A stretch of 57,983 bases of DNA from Streptomyces ureilyticus (GTDB lineage Bacteria; Actinomycetota; Actinomycetes; Streptomycetales; Streptomycetaceae): contig NZ_JAAKZX010000038.1 of NCBI RefSeq assembly GCF_011045025.1, positions 1-57,983 on the forward strand. Direction: 5' to 3'. Below are positions 22,608-30,751 of this stretch, piece after piece. The notes beneath the pieces were generated by a model, which saw only the letters and a program-made list of their open reading frames with translations, did no database searches and had not been told where the DNA came from. The position numbers and the translations under genes were made by a program. Each line of letters begins with the position of its first letter. Position 1 is the first letter of the stretch.

Positions 22608-23791
22608 TCGGCGCTCGCCTTGCGGAAGTCGCTCAGCGGGACGACCTTGTTCGTGCCGACGGTCACCAACAGCAGCTGGTTGCGGAACTCCCCCGTGCCG
22701 CTGCACTTCTCGGGATCGCAGCCCCAGGCGATGAGCCGCTTGTTGTCGGCCCAGGCGAGGAGTTGCTGGACCGGCACCGTAGTGACCCGCTTGCCGGTCT
22801 TCGCGTCGTTGATCGCGGAGGCGATCTCCTTCGGTCCCCGGCCGGCGAACTCCCCCGCCGCGAGCTTGCCGTCCGGCGAGAGGCCCGCCTCGGCGTAGCC
22901 GAGGGACTTCTCGTTCGCCGGCCAGTCCGCCTCGTCGCCGTTCAGGTCGTAGTACTCACGGTACGGCTCCATCGCCCTGTGCGCGTAGACGAGCTTGCCG
23001 TCATGGCTCCAGTCGAAGTCCTCGCGGGGGTTCCCGAACCAGCCGAACTCGTCCGGCTTGTCCGGCGCCTTGTGCCATTCCGACGTGCCCGAGTCCACAT
23101 CCACGACGGCGAATCCGGTCCGGCTCTGCACGGGTCCCGGAACCTCCTTGCCGTCCACGTTCTGGGGGTGGTCGGCGGAGTTACGGTCGGGGTTCCTGCT
23201 GTAGGTCGTCGCGACCAGCTTCTCGCCGTCCGGAGAGAAGGCGACACCACCGACACCGCGGTCCACCGGAATCCAGCGCTCCACCTTGCCGCTGATCAGA
23301 TCGAGCAGCCCGATACGCCGGGCGGGCAGCTCGCCTTCCAGCACGGCGGCCGTCCGTGAGCCCGGTGCGATGTCCAGGAAGGCCCACTTCTTGGTCTTCA
23401 CGTACTTGCCGGTCTTCTGGTCCAGCAGACCGTAAGTACGGGTGAAGATGGTGTCGCCGTTGGGCTGCTTGACGTTCTTGTAGACCCAGAAGGCGGACAG
23501 CACCGTGTCCCCGGCTGCGATCAGATCGCGCGGCGGCGACTGGTTGGGGTGGCCGATGATGTCGCTCTTGTTCATCTGGCTCGCGGGCCGTACGTCCTCC
23601 TCGCCCCCAGTCGCCAGAGGCACGGCCACCGCGACGGCGACCGCGGCGGCGGTGGCCGCCGCGACGGACGCGAGCGTACGGGTGCGGCGGCGCCGGACGG
23701 TCAGGACGCGGTCTGCGAAGCCCGGGCCCAGAGGCGGCTGTTCGGTGGCCTGTTCCCGCAGGGATTCACGCACCAGGTCGTCGACATTCAT
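22568..23791 (-). CDS. Membrane-anchored beta-propeller (WD40/PD40-like) protein, sigma-factor partner
   Basis: A 407-residue protein: a cytoplasmic N-terminus (MNVDDLVRESLREQATEQPP, then RVLTVRRRRTRT), one membrane segment (about 39-62, ASVAAATAAAVAVAVAVPLA) and an extracellular domain with repeated blades (VGGVAFSPDGEKLVATTYSR; AEAGLSPDGKLAAGEF). It is co-transcribed with the SigE-family sigma gene (ATGA overlap at 23788-23791), the usual place of an anti-sigma or sensor protein, so it may regulate that factor. Convergent with dapA with a 40-bp overlap. Confidence 0.78.
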   Translation of the reverse strand: MNVDDLVRESLREQATEQPPLGPGFADRVLTVRRRRTRTLASVAAATAAAVAVAVAVPLATGGEEDVRPASQMNKSDIIGHPNQSPPRDLIAAGDTVLSAFWVYKNVKQPNGDTIFTRTYGLLDQKTGKYVKTKKWAFLDIAPGSRTAAVLEGELPARRIGLLDLISGKVERWIPVDRGVGGVAFSPDGEKLVATTYSRNPDRNSADHPQNVDGKEVPGPVQSRTGFAVVDVDSGTSEWHKAPDKPDEFGWFGNPREDFDWSHDGKLVYAHRAMEPYREYYDLNGDEADWPANEKSLGYAEAGLSPDGKLAAGEFAGRGPKEIASAINDAKTGKRVTTVPVQQLLAWADNKRLIAWGCDPEKCSGTGEFRNQLLLVTVGTNKVVPLSDFRKASADYPGRWDPLFSSR

Positions 23792-24345
23792 GGGCGTACC
23801 TCCACGGGGGAGTAGTCACGGGAGGGGGGCTGCTCGGCGTCGGCGAGGCCGAGTGCGGCCAGTTCGGGCGCGAGGGCGCGCAGCCGGGCAAGCGAGCGGT
23901 GCGTGGTGGAGCGCACGGTCCCGACGGAGCAGCCGAGGATGCGGGCCACGTCGGCCTCCGGCAGATCCTCGAAGTACCGCAGCACGAGCACGGTCCGCTG
24001 CCGCGGGGTCAGCCGTGCCAGTGCCCCGCGCATGACGATGCGCAGCTCGGCGGCGGAGGCGGCGTCACCGCCGCCCGTACCCTCGGGCGGCTCGGCGACC
24101 GTCAGCTCCCGTCTTCGCCACTTCAGCCGCCACCGGCTCACCTGCTGCCGGTACAGGATCCGCCGTACGTATGCCTCCGGCTCGTCGATCCGCTGCCACC
24201 GGCCCGCGGCCTTGATCAGCGCGTTCTGCAGGAGATCCTCGGCGGCGTGCCGGTCTCCGCCGCTGAGCAGGACGGCGGTCTTCAGCAACGCCGACGACCG
24301 GTTCTCCACGAACTCCCGGAAGCGCTCCTGCCCTTGGGCATCCAT
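23788..24345 (-). CDS. SigE-family ECF RNA polymerase sigma factor
   Basis: A 185-residue ECF factor: region 2 (ALLKTAVLLSGGDRHAAEDL, ALIKAAGRWQRIDEPEAYVR) and region 4 (LTPRQRTVLVLRYFEDLPEA, with HTH GCSVGTVRSTTHRSLARLR). It belongs to the actinobacterial SigE family. The ATG at 24345 (MDAQGQERFREFV) has GAGAAGG 8 bp upstream, better than the GTG two codons earlier. Its product gene partner is the beta-propeller protein downstream. Target promoters unknown. Confidence 0.88.
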   Translation of the reverse strand: MDAQGQERFREFVENRSSALLKTAVLLSGGDRHAAEDLLQNALIKAAGRWQRIDEPEAYVRRILYRQQVSRWRLKWRRRELTVAEPPEGTGGGDAASAAELRIVMRGALARLTPRQRTVLVLRYFEDLPEADVARILGCSVGTVRSTTHRSLARLRALAPELAALGLADAEQPPSRDYSPVEVRP

Positions 24346-24454
24346 CGTCACCTTCTCTTCCCCGGCGGGCCTCCCCCGCTTTGCATTCCTTGTGACGCGC
24401 GCGGCCTGCTCCCGCTATGCCTGCGCTACAAGGAAAGTTCCCGCCTCCGCACAG

Positions 24455-24491
24455 CCGAGCGCCCTCCCGCGGTCGGCGGGAGGGCGCTCGG
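24455..24491 (-). terminator. 16-bp perfect hairpin terminator after dapD
   Basis: CCGAGCGCCCTCCCGC (24455-24470) pairs perfectly with 24476-24491 around a 5-nt loop, 14 bp past the dapD stop codon. Confidence 0.9.
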
Positions 24492-24505
24492 CACGCATAC
24501 GTACG

Positions 24506-25495
24506 TCAGTTGTGGCTGTGCAGGATGTCGTTCAGCCCGCCCCACGCCGCATTGTTCGGCCGCGCCTCCACCGTGCCGCTGACCGAGTTGCGGCGGAAGA
24601 GGATGTTCGAGGCGCCGGAGAGTTCGCGGGCCTTGACGATCTGGCCGTCGGGCATCGTGACGCGGGTGCCGGCGGTGACGTACAGGCCCGCCTCGACCAC
24701 GCACTCGTCGCCCAGCGCGATCCCGACGCCCGCCTCGGCGCCGACGAGGCAGCGCTCGCCGATCGTGATGCGGACATTGCCGCCGCCGGAGAGGGTGCCC
24801 ATGGTGGAGGCGCCGCCGCCGATGTCCGAACCGTTGCCGACCACGACACCGGCGGAGATGCGGCCCTCGACCATCGACGTGCCGAGCGTGCCGGCGTTGA
24901 AGTTCACGAAGCCCTCGTGCATGACCGTGGTGCCCTCGGCGAGGTGCGCGCCGAGCCGGACCCGGTCGGCGTCGGCGATGCGTACGCCCTTGGGAGCCAC
25001 GTAGTCCGTCATGCGCGGGAACTTGTCGACCGACGTCACCCCAAGGTGGAGGCCCTCAGCGCGGGCGTTCAGCCGGACCTTCTCGAGGTCGTCGACGGCG
25101 ACCGGGCCGAGCGAGGTCCAGGCGACGTTGGCGAGGTGCCCGAAGATGCCGTCCAGGCTCTGGCCGTGCGGCTGCACCAGGCGGTGCGAGAGCAGGTGGA
25201 GGCGCAGGTACACGTCATGCGCGTCGAGGGGCTTCTCGTCGAGCGAGGCGATGACCGTACGGACCGCGACCACCTCGACGCCCCGGCGGGCGTCCGGGCC
25301 GACCGCCGCGGTCGCGCCTCCGCCGAGCAGCTCGGCGGCCCTCTCGGCGGACAGCCGCTCCGTACCGGACGGGCCGGGGTCGGCGACGAGCTCCGGCGCG
25401 GGGAACCAGGTGTCGAGAACGGTGCCGTCGGCGGCGACCGTGGCGAGGCCGGCGGCGACAGCGCCGGTGGTGCGAGAAGCAGTCGTGTCGGTCAT
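24506..25495 (-). CDS. dapD: 2,3,4,5-tetrahydropyridine-2,6-dicarboxylate N-succinyltransferase
   Basis: A 329-residue actinobacterial-type DapD. The C-terminal half forms a left-handed beta-helix of hexapeptide turns ([60 protein letters not shown]), and [14 protein letters not shown] forms the CoA/substrate loop. It transfers succinate from succinyl-CoA in the succinylase branch of diaminopimelate and lysine synthesis, supplying LL-DAP for cell wall. Single-gene transcript ending at the hairpin 24455-24491. Confidence 0.93.
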   Translation of the reverse strand: MTDTTASRTTGAVAAGLATVAADGTVLDTWFPAPELVADPGPSGTERLSAERAAELLGGGATAAVGPDARRGVEVVAVRTVIASLDEKPLDAHDVYLRLHLLSHRLVQPHGQSLDGIFGHLANVAWTSLGPVAVDDLEKVRLNARAEGLHLGVTSVDKFPRMTDYVAPKGVRIADADRVRLGAHLAEGTTVMHEGFVNFNAGTLGTSMVEGRISAGVVVGNGSDIGGGASTMGTLSGGGNVRITIGERCLVGAEAGVGIALGDECVVEAGLYVTAGTRVTMPDGQIVKARELSGASNILFRRNSVSGTVEARPNNAAWGGLNDILHSHN

Positions 25496-25533
25496 GAGGG
25501 AAACCTAACCGGCCGGGGCCACCAGGGTCGAAC

Positions 25534-25568
25534 CGGTGCGCCCGGCATCTCACGTGCCGGGCGCACCG
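25534..25568 (-). terminator. Hairpin terminator after the CU044_5270-family gene
   Basis: CGGTGCGCCCGGCA (25534-25547) pairs perfectly with 25555-25568 around a 7-nt loop, 22 bp past the stop at 25591. It also separates the operon from dapD. Confidence 0.8.
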
Positions 25569-25590
25569 CTCCGCTCCCCTCAGCCGCCGG

Positions 25591-26481
25591 TCAAGGGCGC
25601 TCGCCCTTCTTGTCGACCAGCCCCATGGCGAGCCGCGCGCCGCTGATGATGACCTGGTCCTCGCCCTCGAGGAAGCGGTAGCCGCTGGCGAGGTACGTCG
25701 TCGGGTCGAGCAGCGTCTCGTTGCGGCCTCCGTCCATACCGCCGCCCTTCAGATAGAGCGCGATCGCGTTGCGTCCCTCCACGTCCTGAACCTGGGCGGC
25801 CCGTACACCGGGGATCGTGGCCATGGCCCGGTACACCTTGGCGAGCCCTTCGGGGTCGATCACATACGCCCGGCTGATGAGCGCGCTGAGTGCCCGGTAC
25901 TCGTGCTGCGTACGGGTCTCCTGCGGGTCGGTGGCGTTGAAGAAGGCGCGTGCCTCGGCGCGTACCCGCTGCGGATCGTCGGGCAGGCTCTTGAGGAACG
26001 CGTACTGCTCGCGGGGCGAGTGGTCGTCGCCCGCCTTCCCGTCTTCCATGGACGGATCGGCGTACTTGATCCAGTCCTCGCTCGTGTGGGGCCCCGGCTG
26101 CTCGTCGTCCGTCGTGTTCGTCTCGACGGACTTGAGATAGACCCACTGGCCATCGCGCGGGGTGGCGGGGCGACGCGCCGCGATCACGTCCGCCGCCTCG
26201 TTCAGCAGGTGCTTCGCGCTGCCGAGTTCCAGCGTGTAGCCCGGCTGGGAGCCCGGTTGCGTACGTCCGTCGTCGCCCACCACCTGCGTGCCGATCAGCG
26301 CGGCCGCCGTGATCGCCGCCGCGGCCCCGACCGTGGCGAGCCGCCAGTCGGCGCGCATCCTGCGGCCGCGAGCACCGCGTCGTGCCTCGCGCAGCAGCCG
26401 GTCGCGTCCTTCGGCGAGCCGGGCACGGGACGGGGCGGGGGCGTCCGCCCGCAGTTCACGGACCGCTGTCATCTCGTCCAT
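25591..26481 (-). CDS. CU044_5270-family membrane protein, sigma-factor partner
   Basis: A 296-residue protein starting MDEMTAVRELRADAPAPSRA. It has a cytoplasmic N-terminus rich in Arg, one membrane helix (ATVGAAAAITAAALIGTQVV, about 49-68) and an extracellular domain with WVYLKSVET, ARAFFNATDPQETRTQHEYR and a late GYRFLEGEDQVIISGARLA strand pair, as in the CU044_5270 family. It starts 2 bp after the ECF sigma stop and behind GGAGGTGG, so the two are co-expressed. These proteins typically pair with ECF factors and may act as anti-sigma or accessory proteins. Confidence 0.82.
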   Translation of the reverse strand: MDEMTAVRELRADAPAPSRARLAEGRDRLLREARRGARGRRMRADWRLATVGAAAAITAAALIGTQVVGDDGRTQPGSQPGYTLELGSAKHLLNEAADVIAARRPATPRDGQWVYLKSVETNTTDDEQPGPHTSEDWIKYADPSMEDGKAGDDHSPREQYAFLKSLPDDPQRVRAEARAFFNATDPQETRTQHEYRALSALISRAYVIDPEGLAKVYRAMATIPGVRAAQVQDVEGRNAIALYLKGGGMDGGRNETLLDPTTYLASGYRFLEGEDQVIISGARLAMGLVDKKGERP

Positions 26482-26483
26482 GG

Positions 26484-27107
26484 TCAGACCACCTCCGTGG
26501 CGTCGAGCGTGAACGCGGGATCGGCGCCGAGTGTCGAACGGACCTTGCGGCGGGCGCGGTTGAGACGTGACCGGACGGTGCCGACAGGGATGCCGAGGGC
26601 CTCGGAGACCTCGGCGTACGTCAACTCCGCCCAGGCCACGAGCAGCAGTACGTGTCGGTCGCCGGCGGACAGCGAGGCCAACGCCCCGGCGAGCGGAGCT
26701 TGGGCCGCCACCCGGCGGTCGGTGTCCTCGACCCAGGAGGCGGCGACGGGGTCGTGTCCGGTACGGGCCAGCGCCTTGAGGGCCCGCACTTCGGCGCGGC
26801 GCTGCTTGCCGATGAGGTTGCCCGCGATGCCGTACAGCCAGGGGCGCGCGTTGGGGCGCGTCAGGTCGTAGCGGGCGCGGATGCGGAAGGCCGTGAGGAA
26901 GGTGTCGGCGGTGATGTCGTCGGCGGGGCCTTCCCCGAGACGCCGGGTCACATACCGGTGGATGTCCGGCGCGTACTGGTCGTAGAGGCGGGCGAACAGC
27001 TCCGGGTGCTCCAGCGACTGGGCGACGACCTCCGCGTCGTCACCTCGCACCCGTTCGCCCTGCGCCCGTTCGTCCTGCGCCTCAGGTGGCGGTGGTGGTC
27101 CCGTCAC
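26484..27107 (-). CDS. ECF RNA polymerase sigma factor
   Basis: A 207-residue sigma-70-family protein. Region 2 is LFARLYDQYAPDIHRYVTRR with ITADTFLTAFRIRARYDL and RPWLYGIAGNLIGKQRR. Region 4 is LSAGDRHVLLLVAWAELTYA with HTH EALGIPVGTVRSRLNRARRK. GTG start with GGGGAGG upstream. It is the first gene of a two-gene operon with the CU044_5270-family protein, ending at 25534. Confidence 0.9.
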   Translation of the reverse strand: MTGPPPPPEAQDERAQGERVRGDDAEVVAQSLEHPELFARLYDQYAPDIHRYVTRRLGEGPADDITADTFLTAFRIRARYDLTRPNARPWLYGIAGNLIGKQRRAEVRALKALARTGHDPVAASWVEDTDRRVAAQAPLAGALASLSAGDRHVLLLVAWAELTYAEVSEALGIPVGTVRSRLNRARRKVRSTLGADPAFTLDATEVV

Positions 27108-27204
27108 AAGGCCTCCCCGTGCTGTGTCGTGCCGAGCTTGTCACCCCCTGTTCCCCGGTGGACCGAGGAAGGTTCACGGCTCACACGCCCCGCACAGGGA
27201 AGGC

Positions 27205-27741
27205 TCAGGGGATCACGCGGGCCAGCACGTCACGGGCGTACTCCTCGTCGTACTCCACTCCCGTCAGCAGCACCTGGAGGCAGATGCCGTCCAGCAGTGC
27301 GGCCAGGGCGCGGGCGGTGACCGGGTCGGTGCGGAGGGCGATGCGGTCGGCGAGGTCCTGGCACCATTCGGCGGCTACGGGGCGCAGGGCGGGGCGACGG
27401 AGGGCGGCGAGGTAGAGCTCGTACTCGAGCTCCACTCCCGTACGGTCGCCCGCCAGCCACTCGCCCACCAGGCCGGCGAGTTCGGCGGCCACATCGCTCC
27501 CCGGGTCCTCCAGGGCGCCGCGCGCGACGACCAGCTTGGCGAAGCCCTCGTTCGCCTGGCGCAGTGCGGCGACCATCAGCTCGTCGAGGGTCTTGAAGTG
27601 GTACGTGGTGGAGCCCAGCGGAACATCGGCCTCGGCCGCGACGGAGCGATGACTCAGCCCGCCCAGGCCCTTGGCACCCACGACCCGGATGGCCGCGTCG
27701 ATGATCCGCCGGCGCCGGTCGGGGTCGTAACGCCGGACCAT
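27205..27741 (-). CDS. TetR-family transcriptional regulator
   Basis: A 178-residue repressor with an N-terminal helix-turn-helix (RRRIIDAAIRVVGAKGLGGL, SVAAEADVPLGSTTYHFKTL) and a C-terminal ligand domain of TetR_C type (VELEYELYLAALRRPALRPV). It lies 31 bp downstream of the SMR pump gene on the same strand, so the two form an operon. The likely operator is the duplicated palindrome at 28092-28131 upstream of the pump gene, making this an autoregulated drug-response unit. Confidence 0.9.
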   Translation of the reverse strand: MVRRYDPDRRRRIIDAAIRVVGAKGLGGLSHRSVAAEADVPLGSTTYHFKTLDELMVAALRQANEGFAKLVVARGALEDPGSDVAAELAGLVGEWLAGDRTGVELEYELYLAALRRPALRPVAAEWCQDLADRIALRTDPVTARALAALLDGICLQVLLTGVEYDEEYARDVLARVIP

Positions 27742-27772
27742 CAGCGCAACCCCCTCATGGCAGAGCGGCCCA

Positions 27773-28093
27773 TCAGTGTCCCCCGCCCAGGTGCAGCACC
27801 ACGACCCCGACGATGATCAACGCGATCCCGGCCGCCTTCGCCGCGTTCAGCCCCTCCCCCAGGAACACCATCCCGATCGCCGCGATGGCGGCCGTGCCGA
27901 CTCCGGCCCAGATCGCGTACGCCGTACCGACCGACAGGGTCTTCAGCGTCTGCGCGAGCAGCACGAACGAGATGACGTAACCGACCCAGGTCCCCACGGT
28001 GGGCCACAGCTTGCTGAAGCCGTCGCTGTACTTCATGGAGGTCGTGGCGGCGACCTCGGCCGCGATGGCGGCCATAAGCAGTGCGTATCCCAT
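27773..28093 (-). CDS. Small multidrug resistance (SMR) efflux protein
   Basis: A 106-residue protein with four membrane helices. The essential glutamate lies in the first (LLMAAIAAEVAATTSMKYSD), then the family signatures YAIWAGVGTAAIAAIG and LGEGLNAAKAAGIALIIVGV. It exports cationic drugs or guanidinium-type compounds as a dimer driven by protons. The ATG at 28093 lacks a ribosome-binding site and lies inside the first operator palindrome, suggesting leaderless translation. A GTG at 28111 would add six residues. Confidence 0.9.
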   Translation of the reverse strand: MGYALLMAAIAAEVAATTSMKYSDGFSKLWPTVGTWVGYVISFVLLAQTLKTLSVGTAYAIWAGVGTAAIAAIGMVFLGEGLNAAKAAGIALIIVGVVVLHLGGGH

Positions 28094-28131
28094 GCGTACG
28101 AGCGTACACATCGATGCGTACGCCCGTACAT
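28092..28131 (-). promoter_or_regulatory. Tandem palindromic operator over the SMR start codon
   Basis: ATGCGTACGAGCGTACAC (28092-28109) and ATGCGTACGCCCGTACAT (28114-28131) are two copies of one near-palindrome, 22 bp apart centre to centre. Two helical turns put both on the same DNA face. Best candidate site for the TetR regulator at 27205-27741. Confidence 0.7.
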
Positions 28132-28162
28132 AAGGAGGGAGGGCCGGAAAAGACTGCTCAGC

Positions 28163-28198
28163 CGAGTCAGCCGAGTCAGTCGAGTCAGTCGAGTCAGT
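28163..28198. repeat. Four tandem 9-bp units at the end of the VOC gene
   Basis: CGAGTCAGT repeated four times (first unit CGAGTCAGC), with degenerate flanks. The VOC stop codon (28194-28196) lies in the last unit. Confidence 0.85.
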
Positions 28199-28559
28199 CG
28201 AGAAGCGTCTTCTTCGGTCGCAGTACGCAGAACTCGTTGCCCTCGGGATCCGCGAGAACGGTCCAGGTCACGTCTTCACCCTGGCCGACGTCGACCCGGC
28301 TCGCCCCGAGCGCGAGCAGACGCCGCACCTCAGCAGTCTGGTCATCCGGCGTGAGGTCGATGTGCAGCCGGTTCTGGGCCGTCTTGCGTTCGCTGACCGG
28401 CACGAAGCAGATCCCCGGCAGCGCGTCGGGGGCGGACGCGATGACGACCTCCTCCTCTGACTCGAACACCACGCGCCAGTCCAGGACTTGACACCAGAAG
28501 CGGGCCAGTGACAGCAGATCGTGTGCCTGTACGGCGACTTGATACCAGCGGACAGCCAT
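28194..28559 (-). CDS. VOC-family (glyoxalase/bleomycin-resistance fold) protein
   Basis: A 121-residue single VOC domain: first beta-alpha module MAVRWYQVAVQAHDLLSLAR with FWCQVLDWRVVFE; second module with RLHIDLTPDD, VRRLLALGASRVD and the ending VLADPEGNEFCVLRP. His and Glu positions typical of the metal site are present (RLHIDL, GNEFCV). May be a metal-dependent enzyme or bind a small ligand. The stop codon falls inside the 9-bp tandem repeat, so the last residues (KKTLLD) may vary between strains. Confidence 0.85.
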   Translation of the reverse strand: MAVRWYQVAVQAHDLLSLARFWCQVLDWRVVFESEEEVVIASAPDALPGICFVPVSERKTAQNRLHIDLTPDDQTAEVRRLLALGASRVDVGQGEDVTWTVLADPEGNEFCVLRPKKTLLD

Positions 28560-28696
28560 ACGACGCAGTCTCCCCCGGCCGCACGGCCCTCGCCACCAGA
28601 GGGACGACGGTCTTGTGCGGATCCGCGCAAGGCACGTCGTCGCTTGCGCGTATTCCGTTGTAGAGCTGATGAGTTACCACTGGTTACGGTGCGGCC

Positions 28697-30451
28697 ATGA
28701 GCAAAGGAGCCACACATCGCAACAGGCCCTGGACGCGTGCACTGGCCGCCGGAGCGCTCGCCGCGGCGGCGCTGACCGTGGCACCGTCGGCGGACGGGAC
28801 AACCGGTCGTACGGAGACCGCCGTGGAGTCCACGTCGCCGGTCACCGACGTCATCGAGACCGAGGTGTCGGTACGGATCCCGTTGCCGGCCTCGGTCGGC
28901 AGTCACCCGGCGCGCTGCGACTGGCTGTCGTATCTGCGCTACCGGTCCTCGGAGGGGCCGTCGAAGTCCGCCGACGCGGACCGGATTCTGGTTGCCCAAC
29001 CGGGCATTCTGGAGGGCGCGGGCGCCTTCGACAGCGTGGCCCGGAACACGATGAAGGCGGCGGCCGAGCAGGGCCGGCACATCGAGTTCTGGGCGCTGGA
29101 CCGGCGCTCCAACTGCCTTGAGGACAACGCCGGGATCGCAACGGGCAGTGCCACGAAGGCCGTTGACTACTATTACGGCGGCAAGCAGGTCGACGGGCGC
29201 AAGTTCGACGGCTTTCTGACGAGCGATCAGACGGGCTGGCTCGCCGACGTCGGCCTGGAGCAGACCGTACGCGACCAGTACGACCTGCTGTCCGCCGAAC
29301 TGCCCGGCCAGAAGCTGCGCAAGGAGAAGGTGCTGTGCGGCGGGCACTCGCTGGGTGGCGTCCTCACCGGTGTCTTCGCCACCTGGGACTTCGACGGGAA
29401 CCCCGCGACGAAGGCGGACGCCGGCTTCAACCAGTGCGCGGGCTACTTCGCCCTGGACACCACGATCTCCACCTCGCTGGACGACCTGAACGGCACGCCG
29501 TCCGGACCCGGCGGCTCCCTGCTGCCGGGGCTGATCCCGGACACGGGCATCGGTTACGCCGCCGTACAGGCCGGGCTGCGCACCGGAGTTCTGCCCCGTT
29601 TCCTCGCGCTGCCCGCAGTGCTCAACCCCGAGACGATGAACTTGCTCGCGCTGGGCGGTCTGGCGGCCCGCGAAGCGCCCGACGCCGAGTCCGCGCTGCT
29701 CGACTCGGTCCCGTCGAACACCAACATCGACACGACGGGCCGCATGCTGTTCTCCAAGAACTCCGAGGTCTTCCTCAAGGGCAGCCCGACCATCCGCGAC
29801 TTCCGGCTCACCAACGAGGCCGTGCTGGGCGCCTTCATGGACGACCACTCGGCACCGCTCGCCTTCATCCAGACGAGCGTGGGCTTCTTCGACAGCACGG
29901 GCGGCGCCGACGGCACCGGCGGCCGGATCGTGGACAAGAACTTCCCCGCCTCGAACAATGACCCGGCCCAACCAGCCCTCTTCGGTACGGAGTTGAAGGC
30001 GATCCCGGATGAGCCGGGCGGCCCTCTCTACACCTGGCGCAACTACGACCGGGTGGGCGCGGCGGACGACCCGGTGTACCGCTCGGCCAGTGGCGCCCCG
30101 TTCACCGCCGCCGGCAAGGAGGTCACGGACATCGGGGAGTTGGCCCGCAGCCTCTCCGAACAGCCGCTGGACTTCACGGAGGACTACTTCCCGACCAGGC
30201 TGGTCACGGACATCCAGCTGATCGACGATCCGCAGCTCGCGGGCAAGTTGGTGCACAAGAAGGGCCTCACCGCGAACCCCAAGGTCACGTTTGTCGCGGG
30301 CGACGGCATCCTGGCGGACCACATTCCGCAGGACGAGAACCCCGTGGTCCTGCCGGGCTACCAGCACCTGGACGTACTCACGGCGGCGCCGGTTCAGAAC
30401 GACGGAAGGCGGGAGCGGATCGCCACCGACCTGTCGGCATTCGCCCGCTGA
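28697..30451 (+). CDS. Secreted alpha/beta hydrolase-like protein
   Basis: A 584-residue exported protein with a signal peptide (about 1-33, positively charged start then ALAAGALAAAALTVAPSADG). The nucleophile elbow GGHSLGGVLTG near residue 215 marks an alpha/beta hydrolase core. Aspartate and histidine candidates lie in the C-terminal part (VAGDGILADHIP, PGYQHLDVLTA). Length is well above the usual 300 because of large inserts after the elbow. Probably a lipase/esterase acting outside the cell; substrate unknown. A hairpin at 30463-30496 ends the transcript. Confidence 0.78.
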   Translation: MSKGATHRNRPWTRALAAGALAAAALTVAPSADGTTGRTETAVESTSPVTDVIETEVSVRIPLPASVGSHPARCDWLSYLRYRSSEGPSKSADADRILVAQPGILEGAGAFDSVARNTMKAAAEQGRHIEFWALDRRSNCLEDNAGIATGSATKAVDYYYGGKQVDGRKFDGFLTSDQTGWLADVGLEQTVRDQYDLLSAELPGQKLRKEKVLCGGHSLGGVLTGVFATWDFDGNPATKADAGFNQCAGYFALDTTISTSLDDLNGTPSGPGGSLLPGLIPDTGIGYAAVQAGLRTGVLPRFLALPAVLNPETMNLLALGGLAAREAPDAESALLDSVPSNTNIDTTGRMLFSKNSEVFLKGSPTIRDFRLTNEAVLGAFMDDHSAPLAFIQTSVGFFDSTGGADGTGGRIVDKNFPASNNDPAQPALFGTELKAIPDEPGGPLYTWRNYDRVGAADDPVYRSASGAPFTAAGKEVTDIGELARSLSEQPLDFTEDYFPTRLVTDIQLIDDPQLAGKLVHKKGLTANPKVTFVAGDGILADHIPQDENPVVLPGYQHLDVLTAAPVQNDGRRERIATDLSAFAR

Positions 30452-30462
30452 CGTCACGTCAT

Positions 30463-30496
30463 GTCCCGTGCGCTGCCTGCGGGGAGCGCACGGGAC
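30463..30496 (+). terminator. Hairpin terminator after the secreted hydrolase
   Basis: GTCCCGTGCGCT (30463-30474) pairs perfectly with 30485-30496 around a 10-nt loop, 11 bp past the stop codon. The rest of the 300-bp gap to 30752 shows only the next gene's ribosome-binding site (GGAGGAAC). Confidence 0.8.
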
Positions 30497-30751
30497 GGTG
30501 CAGGTCGGCGGCCAAGTCAGGGCAATTTGCTTCAGGTTATGAAATTGTTTCCTCCGGTTTGAAACCGCTCTCTGAAACGTCTGCTCAGAACGCGCCGGGT
30601 CCACTACTGTTTCCACGTCGCGCACCGGAGTCACCCGGCCACAGCCGTTCGCTCCGGGCGCCGCGACCTCCGCTTCCTCTCGTGTTCCGCTCATGGCGAG
30701 GACACATGACCAATCCGCGTTCGCCTCAAGGCAACGCTGGAGGAACAGCGC

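Noticed and set aside
25520..25568. GGTTCGACCC on the minus strand resembles a tRNA T-arm
   Set aside because: No matching acceptor, D-arm or anticodon stem can be folded. The sequence is explained by the 14-bp terminator hairpin.
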